Assembly: GCA_900549345.1 (NCBI GenBank)
Contig: UROC01000036.1
Coordinates: 1 to 18,537 of the forward strand
Direction: 5' to 3'
Length of the DNA stretch: 18,537 nucleotides
From: an uncultured Collinsella sp.
Lineage (GTDB): Bacteria > Actinomycetota > Coriobacteriia > Coriobacteriales > Coriobacteriaceae
Position numbers and translations under genes: made by a program. The number at the start of each line of letters is the position of its first letter. Within the stretch, counting starts at the first letter, position 1. Below the pieces are notes generated by a model, which saw nothing but the letters and a program-made list of their open reading frames with translations, was not told the DNA's origin and did not search any database. Positions 7,554-15,559 of the stretch are shown piece by piece.

Positions 7554-8237
7554 TTAGAACCGCGCGATTTGGTGAGTGAGCAGGCCCGTTGGAACCTGCG
7601 GCGCGCCGCCGCTGACCTGCGCGGTGGGGAACAGCGCGGCAACGGTAAAGTTGAACGGCTCTTTGCCCGTGTAGGTGCCGACTGTGCGGGCGTCGTCTGC
7701 TAGGAGCTGCGCCGCCCCTGCCAGCGCGGCAGCGTAGGTGGGGTCGTCTGCCGGCGTCGGCTCCGGTGCCTGGTCGAGCATGGCTCGGATGGCGGCAACA
7801 GCGTCCTCGCGCTTGACTTCCCATACGCGATGCGTAATGCCGGTGGGGTCGGTGACGGCGTAGAGCGACGCACCCTCTTTGGCGGCGCCCAGGATGATAT
7901 CCATGACGGGCGAGGCCTCGTAAGCGAGCGACACGGGACGAGGCTGAACTTTGAGTTCGGCGATCGCGTGCGCAGCGGCGGCCACGTCAGCGCTGGCATC
8001 GCCCTTGCCGCCCGCAAATACACTCGTCGGGCAAATCGCCACGACGCCCGTCACACGACCCGGCTCACCCGAGCATTCGTACACGTAATACGCCGCGCCT
8101 GGATCCTTGAGCATCAGGCCATCGGCAATGGCTCCGCGCAGAGCATCGTTGCCGTTCAGGATGCTGCCCATTGCAGGCAACGCCTCGAGCACGCGGTCCT
8201 GAGCCGGGCGGATGCAGGGAAACGGAAGTGCTTTCAT
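7554..8237 (-). CDS. Short DUF1015-like protein
   Basis: The 227-residue protein resembles the N-terminal part of DUF1015 proteins: an opening PFPCIRPAQDRV segment, a segment near 103-125 (PRPVSLAYEASPVMDIILGA) like the 'pv.llY.d...d.ll' stretch of that family, and LYAVTDPTGITHRVWEV (129-145), the 'lY...D..G..HrlW.v' stretch. DUF1015 proteins are usually about 400 residues and carry an ADGHHRY-type motif, which is absent here, so this is a shortened or diverged member. DUF1015 genes often accompany serC-serA, which lie about 3 kb to the right. The ATG has a TAGGAC upstream. The C-terminus ends close to the convergent phosphatase gene. Function unknown; family call moderately sure. Confidence 0.6.
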   Translation of the reverse strand: MKALPFPCIRPAQDRVLEALPAMGSILNGNDALRGAIADGLMLKDPGAAYYVYECSGEPGRVTGVVAICPTSVFAGGKGDASADVAAAAHAIAELKVQPRPVSLAYEASPVMDIILGAAKEGASLYAVTDPTGITHRVWEVKREDAVAAIRAMLDQAPEPTPADDPTYAAALAGAAQLLADDARTVGTYTGKEPFNFTVAALFPTAQVSGGAPQVPTGLLTHQIARF

Positions 8238-8276
8238 GGGCGGTCCTAACGCGCGAGTCGGTTTGTTCGCGGCTTA

Positions 8277-9497
8277 TTATGCCCCAACTTGGCTATCCGC
8301 GCCCCAGAGTGTATTGTTGGCGAGCGCGATCAGCACCTGTTGGCAGCGAACGATGTCGGCGTGGGGCACATATTCGTTGGGCTTGTGCGCGAGCGCGAGC
8401 GAGCCTGGGCCATAGCTCATGCAATTGCGGTTGCCTGTCTTGCCGGCAATGACGGCAGTGTCGGTGTAGCCGGTAAAGAAGCCGACGGCCGTGTCTGTGC
8501 CCGTCACGTCATCGGCGGCACGCTTGAGTGCAGCCAGAAGGGGAGAGCTTGGATTGCGCTCGATGGCGGGACGGTCGCCTGTCACGGTATGGCTTCCATG
8601 GCAGCCGGGGACCGCGGCTTCGGCGCCGGCGATGGCCTGCTCTACCATGCGCGTCACGGCGGCCGTATCAGTCGGCGGGGTCAAGCGCATATCGACCCAG
8701 ACCTTGGCATGGTCGGGCACGACATAGGGATGGTAGCCACCCTCGATCTGTCCAAACGTGATGGTCGATGGCCCCAGCTCATCGTGTACGGGCAGCGCCA
8801 TGAACGCGCGGCGTAACGCGCAGACGACCTCGGCCATGGCGGCGACGGCATCCGCGCCCTTCCAGGGCTGGCTCGCATGCGCCGTCACGCCAGCCATTTC
8901 AATCTCGAACCACGTGCGCCCCTTGTGCGCTACCTGAATCTGTCCGTCGGTGGGCTCGGTGTCCAGCACCCATTCGCGCGAGCCGACCCATTCGGCATCG
9001 ATGGCCGCCTCAGAGCCGCGCATAAAGTCCTCTTCGTCGACCGAGCAGATGAGCGAAAAGCCGCGGCGGGGCAGAGCGCCATCCGCCGCCACGCGCTCGA
9101 GTGTATGGACCAGTGCGGCAATGGCGCAGGCCAGGCCACCCTTCATGTCGCAGGCCCCGCGGCCATAGAGCTTGTCGTTGCGCACAACTGCCCCAAGCGG
9201 TGCGATGTCCGCGTCCCATCCGTCGCCCAAGGTGACGGTATCCATGTGGCAGATGTAGACGAGCCGTGGCTCGTCGCTCAAACCGGGCACGGTGATCATA
9301 AGGTTGCGGCGTCCGGGGAGCACCTCGAGCTCCTCAACCCGTATGGCATCGAGTGTCGGGTGGTTCAACCGTGCCAGCCGTTCCTCAACCAGCGCTTTGA
9401 TATACCGCTCAATTTCATCCTCATACGCGCCCGGGTCTGAGCTGTCAATCCGCACAAGCTCCTGCGCAAGCCGCCAGGCAAAGTCCTCATCAACCAT
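8277..9497 (-). CDS. M20 family metallopeptidase (DapE/ArgE/CPG2-like)
   Basis: This is a 406-residue di-zinc amidohydrolase/peptidase. The metal ligands and catalytic residues are in order: H84 in CHMDTV with D86, D117 in RGACDMKGG, the E155-E156 pair in SVDEED, D179 in LDTEPTD, and H371 in AHKPNEYV. The central dimerisation/lid domain (about 190-300) carries H207 in GVTAHASQPWKG, which reaches into the partner's active site in this family. The start at 9497 has GAGG at 6-base spacing; an upstream TTG at 9527 has no ribosome binding site. Substrate could be an N-acyl amino acid, succinyl-diaminopimelate or a dipeptide; the motifs do not settle it. The gene probably shares a transcript with the DUF1015-like gene 39 bases downstream. 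Confidence 0.87.
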   Translation of the reverse strand: MVDEDFAWRLAQELVRIDSSDPGAYEDEIERYIKALVEERLARLNHPTLDAIRVEELEVLPGRRNLMITVPGLSDEPRLVYICHMDTVTLGDGWDADIAPLGAVVRNDKLYGRGACDMKGGLACAIAALVHTLERVAADGALPRRGFSLICSVDEEDFMRGSEAAIDAEWVGSREWVLDTEPTDGQIQVAHKGRTWFEIEMAGVTAHASQPWKGADAVAAMAEVVCALRRAFMALPVHDELGPSTITFGQIEGGYHPYVVPDHAKVWVDMRLTPPTDTAAVTRMVEQAIAGAEAAVPGCHGSHTVTGDRPAIERNPSSPLLAALKRAADDVTGTDTAVGFFTGYTDTAVIAGKTGNRNCMSYGPGSLALAHKPNEYVPHADIVRCQQVLIALANNTLWGADSQVGA

Positions 9498-9651
9498 ATG
9501 CAACCTCACAATCAGTCTGCTTTCCAAACCGATTGTAAGCCTCCCGAGAGATTCGTGACGTGCGCGCAGCAGTATTTACCGTTCGCAGGCCGAGCCAGCG
9601 CGTTTGCCGTCCGAGCGGGTTCACAAACGGCGCGGTGGGTACGTAGCCTTT

Positions 9652-10701
9652 ATGGATGACATGCTGTGCGACATATCTGCCTTTCGGTATCACCGGATAC
9701 CTCCACAGGTCTTGGCGATAATGCCGGACCTGCCCGATTCTGTAGACGATCCGCGCAGGGAGCATCTTTGTGAGCACCCGCTCGTCAAGCATTTCCTGGG
9801 CACCCCGTTACACGTGTTGGCGCAGGGCGGCTGCGGGCGTAAGGGCGATCGCATTGTCAGGCATGTTTGGAACGGGGAGAGGCCGTTTGATTCCGTGCGG
9901 CAGACAGAGTTTGGCCTCGATGTCGCGTCCCCACTCTTTACCCTGCTGTCCCTGGCTTCCTCGGTCTCAAACGAGCGTCTGATTATGTGCATGTATGAGA
10001 TGTGCGGCACCTTTGCCGTGTGCAAGATTGCGCCTCAGGTAAAGTCGGCACTTATGCAGGCATATGGGGGCCGGTGGGGTGACGCACGGTTGGGCTGGGA
10101 AAACGTAAAGGATGTCTCGGGGAGTCCAACGGACTTGTGGAAACGACCGCCCTTGATCGAGCTCTCTGAGCTTGCAGAGTACGTCGATAAGATCCGGGGG
10201 CTCCGCGGCGCTAAATCGTTCATACGAGCCGCGAAATGCATTACGGGGGTGGTGGCATCGCCGCTCGAGGTCCAGGCATCGATGCTGTTTGGCCTTACGA
10301 GGTTGCGCGGCGGCGAAGGGCTGCGCCTTACCAATAACGTTGAGATTCGTATGACGCGCAGTGCCCGCCTGATTTCGGGGCTTGATAGGCGCTATGCCGA
10401 TATTTTGCTGGCAAATAAGGACGGTAGTCGAGAGTGTCTGGTTGAATGCCAAGGTAAAGCCATTCATGGATCCATAGAATCCAAGATTTCGGACTCCGAC
10501 CGAACGACGGCGCTGCAAGCGATGGGATATCCCGTCGTTTTGATGACCTATGGTCAGCTGGCCGACTCCGATGCCTTCCGCGTGGTGATGGAGCTCATCA
10601 TGTCCTATCTCGATGTGCCGCTGAAAGACAAGACACCGCGGCAGCAGGAGCTCGAACGGCGGCTTCGTGAGGAGATTTTTATCAATTGGGCGGAAATGTA
10701 G
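9652..10701 (+). CDS. Nuclease-like protein of unknown function (DUF559/PD-(D/E)XK-like core), paralogue B
   Basis: From the ATG at 9652 this is 349 residues; a TTG at 9604 would add 16, but the ATG has GGTGGG about 12 bases upstream and a more natural N-terminus. Residues 203-300 form a PD-(D/E)XK-like core: SPLE with E206, Y248-A-D250, then V264-E265-C-Q267-G-K269, D283-R284 and ALQAMGYP (287-294). The N-terminal region contains VASPLFTLLSLA (91-102), reminiscent of the 'v.SP.rTl.Dla' stretch of AbiEi-like proteins, and MCGTFAV (117-123). Paralogue A (497-1687) has the same motif order but IEYNG where this one has VECQGK. Reading is divergent from the M20 peptidase gene. A long inverted repeat begins 73 bases after the stop. 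The function is unknown; a nuclease or defence-related role is inference. Confidence 0.72.
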   Translation: MDDMLCDISAFRYHRIPPQVLAIMPDLPDSVDDPRREHLCEHPLVKHFLGTPLHVLAQGGCGRKGDRIVRHVWNGERPFDSVRQTEFGLDVASPLFTLLSLASSVSNERLIMCMYEMCGTFAVCKIAPQVKSALMQAYGGRWGDARLGWENVKDVSGSPTDLWKRPPLIELSELAEYVDKIRGLRGAKSFIRAAKCITGVVASPLEVQASMLFGLTRLRGGEGLRLTNNVEIRMTRSARLISGLDRRYADILLANKDGSRECLVECQGKAIHGSIESKISDSDRTTALQAMGYPVVLMTYGQLADSDAFRVVMELIMSYLDVPLKDKTPRQQELERRLREEIFINWAEM

Positions 10702-10774
10702 TCGCGCGGGTGGAAAACGGTCGCGTGAACTAGAGTTTTGGGCGCGAAAAAGGCTTCAGTTTCGCCTTGGAAGG

Positions 10775-10963
10775 GCTTTAAAAATACTATCCAAAACAAG
10801 TTGTTTCGGAAAATCGACAGTCAACTTGAATGTGATATATAGAGATCGATTTTTACCTACTAAAGCCCCTGATAAAGCTATTTATCAAAGCAGGTGTGCT
10901 CAGTGATTTGGGTGGGACTGTCGATTATCCGAAAAAACTTATTTTGGATAGCATTTTCAAAAC
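10775..10963. repeat. Long imperfect inverted repeat with 42-48 base arms
   Basis: The arms 10781-10822 and 10916-10957 match at 38 of 42 positions as inverted copies (ends AAAATRCTATCC outside, ATCGACAGTC inside). Weaker matching extends 6 bases further out on each side. The 93-base interior is AT-rich and contains a perfect small hairpin, TGATAAA-gcta-TTTATCA (10870-10887). There is no coding region and no transposase. The whole is 189 bases, downstream of paralogue B and upstream, on the other strand, of the serA terminator. It may be a MITE-like element, a large RNA hairpin in the paralogue B transcript, or a protein-binding site. The mismatches are scattered, so the arms have been diverging. 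Confidence 0.75.
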
Positions 10964-10980
10964 TAGCCGGAGCAACGAAA

Positions 10981-11011
10981 TCGGCCCCCGTTTCGTTAAA
11001 ACGGGGGCCGA
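10981..11011 (-). terminator. Terminator hairpin of the serC-serA operon
   Basis: tcggcccccgttt (10981-10993) pairs perfectly with aaacgggggccga (10999-11011) around a 5-base loop. It lies 39 bases beyond the serA stop codon. On the minus strand it is followed by TTTCGTT, an imperfect T-rich run, which fits an intrinsic terminator. An alternative 7-base pairing AACGAAA (10974-10980) with TTTCGTT (10991-10997) overlaps one arm. Confidence 0.7.
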
Positions 11012-11050
11012 ATGGGCTTCATGGACTGCCTCGCAGGCTTGGCGCCGGCG

Positions 11051-12214
11051 CTATTTGATCACGCGCACGCGATACATCGACGGAATCTGCTTGAGCGCCT
11101 CGATGGTGCTGCTGTCCAGGTGCTCGTCGGTGTCGAACATGGTGTAGGCGTTCTCGCCGGCAGACTCGTTGGTCATACGCTGCACGTTGGCGTTGTCCTT
11201 GGCCAGGATCGCCGTGATCTGGCCGATCATGTTGGGCACGTTGGCGTGCAGGCAGGCGATGCGGCTTGCGGCGCGCGCCTTGCCCATGCTGCAGGCGGGG
11301 TAGTTGACGCTGTGCGCGATGTTGCCGTTTTCCAGGTAATCCTTGAGCTCGCTGATGGCCATATCAGCACAGTTGGCCTCGGCCTCGCCAGTGCCGGCGC
11401 CCGAGTGCGTGGTGATAAACGTGTTGGGCATCTTGACGGTCTTGGGCGTGGCAAAGTCGCAGCTAAACCAGCTCAGCTTGCCCTCGCGCAGGGCAGCGTC
11501 GACGGCGTCCTCGTCAATGATGGTTTCGCGCGCGTAGTTGATGAGCACGGCGCCCGGGGCCAGCAGGTTAATCTGCTCGGTGCTGATCATGCCGATGGTG
11601 TCGGCCTTGCTGGGCACGTGCACGGTGAGGTAGTCGCAGCCGCGGCAGAGGTCCTCGAGCGTGCCCACACGCTGCACTTCGCGGCTCAGCACCCACGCGT
11701 GTTCGACGGAAATGAACGGATCGTAGCCGTAGACATCCATGCCCAGATCGACGCAGGCGTTGGCGACCTTGGAGCCCACGTTGCCCAGACCGATGATGCC
11801 GATGCGCTTGCCCTTGAGCTCGCGGCCCACAAAGGCCTTCTTGGCTTTCTCGGCATCGACCTGGATTTCGGGGTCGTCGGCGTTGTCGCGCACCCAGTTC
11901 ATCGATTGCACTACGCCGCGGCTCGAAAGCACCAGCATGCCCAGGACAAGCTCCTTGACGGCGTTGCTGTTGGCGCCGGGGGAGTTAAAGACGACGACGC
12001 CCTTCTTGGCGTACTCCTCGATGGGGATGTTGTTGACGCCGGCGCCGCAGCGGGCGATGGCACGGATGCCTTCGGGCAGCTCGTAGCCATGCAGGTCGGT
12101 GGAGCGCATCAGGATGGCGTCGGCCTCCTCGGCGGTGCCCACAAACTCGTAGCCCTCGCCAAATTCGACCTTGCCGTCTTTAGTGATGTTGTCGATGGTC
12201 TTAATCTTACGCAT
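11051..12214 (-). CDS. serA: D-3-phosphoglycerate dehydrogenase
   Basis: The enzyme oxidises 3-phosphoglycerate to 3-phosphohydroxypyruvate with NAD+, the first step of the phosphorylated serine pathway in the cytosol. The 387-residue protein has the D-2-hydroxyacid dehydrogenase layout: a split substrate domain with RCGAGVNN (55-62), the Rossmann motif GLGNVG (142-147) followed by Y164-D165, the catalytic Arg in NYARE (R229), and H270 in THSGAG. A C-terminal ACT domain (about 318-385) probably allows serine feedback. The Arg motif reads ARET rather than the common ARGG, and CDFATPK replaces the usual DVFxxEP, typical of the shorter class found in Clostridia and relatives. The ATG has AAGGAG at 8-base spacing. 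It follows serC by 70 bases in the same operon. Confidence 0.95.
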   Translation of the reverse strand: MRKIKTIDNITKDGKVEFGEGYEFVGTAEEADAILMRSTDLHGYELPEGIRAIARCGAGVNNIPIEEYAKKGVVVFNSPGANSNAVKELVLGMLVLSSRGVVQSMNWVRDNADDPEIQVDAEKAKKAFVGRELKGKRIGIIGLGNVGSKVANACVDLGMDVYGYDPFISVEHAWVLSREVQRVGTLEDLCRGCDYLTVHVPSKADTIGMISTEQINLLAPGAVLINYARETIIDEDAVDAALREGKLSWFSCDFATPKTVKMPNTFITTHSGAGTGEAEANCADMAISELKDYLENGNIAHSVNYPACSMGKARAASRIACLHANVPNMIGQITAILAKDNANVQRMTNESAGENAYTMFDTDEHLDSSTIEALKQIPSMYRVRVIK

Positions 12215-12268
12215 GGAAAAACTCCTTAGCAGGTTTGTCTAAAACAGGTGGTTTGAAGTGGCTGATCG

Positions 12269-12284
12269 GCCCGCGGGTTGCGGG

Positions 12285-12285
<1 letters not shown>
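12269..12285 (-). promoter_or_regulatory. Intercistronic hairpin between serC and serA
   Basis: GCCCGC (12269-12274) pairs with GCGGGC (12280-12285) around a 5-base loop, overlapping the last base of the serC stop codon. There is no T-run, so it is unlikely to be a terminator. It may stabilise the serC message or set the serC:serA ratio. Confidence 0.4.
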
Positions 12286-13409
<1,124 letters not shown>

Positions 13410-13447
13410 CTTCTAGTCTCCCTCGTAGTCGTTTGAACGTTCGGGAT

Positions 13448-13456
13448 ACTTTAGCA
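13448..13456 (-). promoter_or_regulatory. Possible extended -10 promoter of serC-serA
   Basis: Reading the minus strand, TGC-TAAAGT forms an extended -10 element, placing the transcription start near 13441 and giving a leader of about 30 bases before the serC ATG. No good -35 is seen, which extended -10 promoters can lack. There is too little room for a riboswitch or T-box leader. Confidence 0.3.
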
Positions 13457-13541
13457 CAGTGGAGCGCCAGGCGCGACCGCATCACCGTAAAACCCGAGCG
13501 TGCCGCTATGATTTACAGGATGGTTACATGGGGGAGGGGCC

Positions 13542-13619
13542 TTACTCCTCCGGCAGGTCTAGGTCTGCGAGCGACCGCATCAGGCTTTCCAGGCGCTTGA
13601 TCTCTTCGTCGCAAATTAG
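13542..13619 (-). pseudogene. Short coding-like remnant or tiny gene with a non-standard start
   Basis: A 26-codon minus-strand frame between in-frame stops encodes a strongly amphipathic, charged peptide, with codon use like neighbouring genes (CDEEIKRLESLMRSLADLDL, then PEE and TAA). It begins right after the antiporter stop codon, 13 bases on. AGGGG stands 6 bases before an in-frame ATT (13614-13616), a rare start; the only in-frame ATG would leave 12 residues. It may be the tail of a lost gene or a miniature protein translated from ATT. I cannot assign a family. Non-coding chance is also possible. Confidence 0.3.
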
Positions 13620-13632
13620 CTACCCCTGGCCG

Positions 13633-15234
13633 CTACGACGCCAGCGTGGCGATGACGGCTTCGTCGCCGGCGTATATGAGGGTGTCGCCGTCGGGGATGA
13701 TCGTTTGGCCGTCGCGCTTGAGCATCACGACGATAAAGGGGTGCTTGCCCTGCGGCACGTCGCGCAGGCGCTGGCCGGCCAGGCGACCGTGGGGCGTTAC
13801 GGTGATCTCACGCAGCGTAACCTCGGCACGCTCTTCAAACGTCGGTGCGGCCATAACCAGAAGGTCGCCTTCCTCAATCACGGTATCGCCATTGGGTAGT
13901 ACCGGGTGCGCCCCGTCGCGCAGCACCAGGACGACGAGCATGTCCGTCGCGCTGCCAATATCGGCGAGCGAGCGTCCGACAAACGGATGGCCCGCGCCCA
14001 CCTTGAGCTTAACGAACGACATGCCGTCCTCGTCGCGGTAATCGTTAAAGGTGCGGCGCACGTCGCCTTCCGCGTCGATCATGTCGAGCTTCTTTGCCAC
14101 CGCCGGCAGCAGCGAGCCCTGCACCACAATGCTCGACACGGCAATCACAAAGACTAGGTCAAACAGGTCGTGGCCACCGGGAACACCGGCCACAACGGCA
14201 AAGAGGCTAAAGACGACCGAAGCCGCGCCGCGCAGGCCCGCCCAGCTTACGAGTGCTACCTGGCGAGGATTGGTCTTAAAGGGCGCCAGCAGCATGCCCA
14301 CGGCGATGGGGCGGCTCACGAAGAGCATAAACGCCATGAGTGCCAGGCCCGGCGGCAGCATTTGCGGCAGGCGGGCGGGCGTCACGAGCAGGCCGAGCAA
14401 AAAGAAGATGGTCATCTCGGCCATCTCGGTGAGGGTGTCGAAGAAGTGCGCCAGCTCGACCTTGCCGGTGATGTCGCTCGCGCCCAGCACAATTCCGGCA
14501 AGGTACACGGCCAAAAAGCCGTTGCCACCCAGATAACTCGGCAGTGCGTAGGCGACGATCGCCACAGCGAACAAGAAGATGGTCTGCGCACCCTCGGCTG
14601 TTGCATGTGCGCGCTCGATCAAGCGGCCCGATGCCCAGCCGATGACAATGCCCAGGCCCACGCCTAGGATGATTTGCTTGGCCAGCAGCACGGGGATGTT
14701 AACGTCGCCGCCCGCCGCGAGGGTCGCGAGCACGGCGGTGAGCATGTAGGCGACGGGATCGTTGGAGCCCGATTCGACTTCGAGCAGCGAGTCGGTGCCG
14801 CCCTTTAGCGAAAGACTGTGCTCGCGCAGCACGCTAAAGACGCTGGCCGCGTCGGTGGATGCCACGACCGATCCCAGCAGCAGGCCGCCGATCCAGTCGA
14901 AGTCCAGTACAAAGTGCGCGAACACGCCGGTGATGCCAGCGGTGATGACGACACCGAGTGTGCTCAGCAGCACCGCTGGCACGGCGACAGGTCTGGCGCG
15001 GTCGATGTTTGTGTTAAAGCCGCCGTAGAACATGATGAACAGCAGCGCCGTGCTGCAGACGGTTTCGGTGAGCGCATAGTCGCTAAAGTCGATGTGCGCC
15101 GGACCGTTGACGCCCAGCAGCATGCCCAGCGCGATAAAGATGAGCAGGGTGGGAAAGGGGAGCTTTTTGCCGACGGATTTAATGGTCAGGCACAGAATAA
15201 TGACGAGGCCGATAAAGAGAAGTATCTGGTTCAT
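13633..15234 (-). CDS. CPA1 family K+(Na+)/H+ antiporter with two C-terminal RCK_C (TrkA-C) domains
   Basis: The 533-residue protein exchanges K+ or Na+ for protons across the cytoplasmic membrane. Residues 1-385 hold about 12-13 hydrophobic segments with CPA1/NhaP2-type motifs: ASTDAA (125-130), ESGSNDPVA (154-162, with the N158-D159 pair typical of electroneutral antiporters) and GLRGA (333-337). The cytoplasmic C-terminus has two RCK_C/TrkA-C-like domains (about 405-463 and 472-531), each with a PxGDTxIxxGD-type segment (NGDTVIEEGD, DGDTLIYAGD), probably binding a small-molecule ligand that gates transport. The overall layout resembles NhaP2/CvrA-like K+/H+ antiporters. AGGAG lies 11 bases before the ATG, slightly far. 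It reads divergently from the metallophosphoesterase gene. Confidence 0.9.
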   Translation of the reverse strand: MNQILLFIGLVIILCLTIKSVGKKLPFPTLLIFIALGMLLGVNGPAHIDFSDYALTETVCSTALLFIMFYGGFNTNIDRARPVAVPAVLLSTLGVVITAGITGVFAHFVLDFDWIGGLLLGSVVASTDAASVFSVLREHSLSLKGGTDSLLEVESGSNDPVAYMLTAVLATLAAGGDVNIPVLLAKQIILGVGLGIVIGWASGRLIERAHATAEGAQTIFLFAVAIVAYALPSYLGGNGFLAVYLAGIVLGASDITGKVELAHFFDTLTEMAEMTIFFLLGLLVTPARLPQMLPPGLALMAFMLFVSRPIAVGMLLAPFKTNPRQVALVSWAGLRGAASVVFSLFAVVAGVPGGHDLFDLVFVIAVSSIVVQGSLLPAVAKKLDMIDAEGDVRRTFNDYRDEDGMSFVKLKVGAGHPFVGRSLADIGSATDMLVVLVLRDGAHPVLPNGDTVIEEGDLLVMAAPTFEERAEVTLREITVTPHGRLAGQRLRDVPQGKHPFIVVMLKRDGQTIIPDGDTLIYAGDEAVIATLAS

Positions 15235-15455
15235 GGATAGTGTCCGCTCCTGGGTGGTTGGCGTGGCACGGTCAGTTGTCTGCGGTTATTTGTACCCAAA
15301 GGTGGTGGGTTCATGGGGGCGGATTGCGGACGTGCGCATTTTCGACACGAGGCGGAGGCACGGGTGGTGCTGGTTGGGGCGCTGGGCCAGGCGGCGTGGC
15401 GCGAGCGGTGCGGGTTGGCAGGCACGCGCTGGCGACCGTTGACGGTATGCAACCC

Positions 15456-15484
15456 TTTCCAGCTTTATTGCAACGGAGTACAAT
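15456..15484 (+). promoter_or_regulatory. Predicted promoter of the metallophosphoesterase gene
   Basis: TTTCCA (15456-15461) and a good TACAAT (15479-15484) are 17 bases apart. Transcription would start near 15491, giving a leader of about 70 bases that contains the palindrome TTCAACTTGAA (15499-15509) and a downstream hairpin. The palindrome could be an operator. Confidence 0.45.
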
Positions 15485-15516
15485 GGGTAACGTTTAAGTT
15501 CAACTTGAAGTTTTAG

Positions 15517-15541
15517 TTGCGGCTCCGGGCTTCGGCCGCAA
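15517..15541 (+). promoter_or_regulatory. Leader hairpin before the metallophosphoesterase gene
   Basis: TTGCGGC (15517-15523) pairs perfectly with GCCGCAA (15535-15541), with further possible CCG/CGG pairing in the loop. It ends 6 bases before the GAGAGG ribosome binding site, without a T-run, so a 5' stabiliser or translation control element is more likely than a terminator. Confidence 0.45.
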
Positions 15542-15559
15542 TGTAAAGAGAGGCGTTTC

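Larger units (their letters stand above)
15235..15559. other. Divergent intergenic region between antiporter and metallophosphoesterase genes
   Basis: The region is 325 bases. The first 200 are GC-rich and show no gene with a ribosome binding site on either strand. The last 110 hold the predicted promoter, a TTCAA-C-TTGAA palindrome at 15499-15509 and a leader hairpin, all on the metallophosphoesterase side. Confidence 0.5.

Noticed and set aside
9498..9527. TTG start of the M20 peptidase 10 codons upstream
   Set aside because: No ribosome binding site, whereas the ATG at 9497 has GAGG at 6-base spacing.
10667..10906. Small plus-strand gene overlapping the end of paralogue B
   Set aside because: It runs through the inverted repeat arm, has no ribosome binding site and has unlike codon use.
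10775..10963. Complete insertion sequence
   Set aside because: No transposase frame fits in 189 bases and no target-site duplication is evident.
11012..12229. Plus-strand open frame of 405 codons opposite serA
   Set aside because: Composition (Val, Gly, His, Ala rich) is the typical antisense shadow of a GC-rich gene; serA is certain on the other strand.
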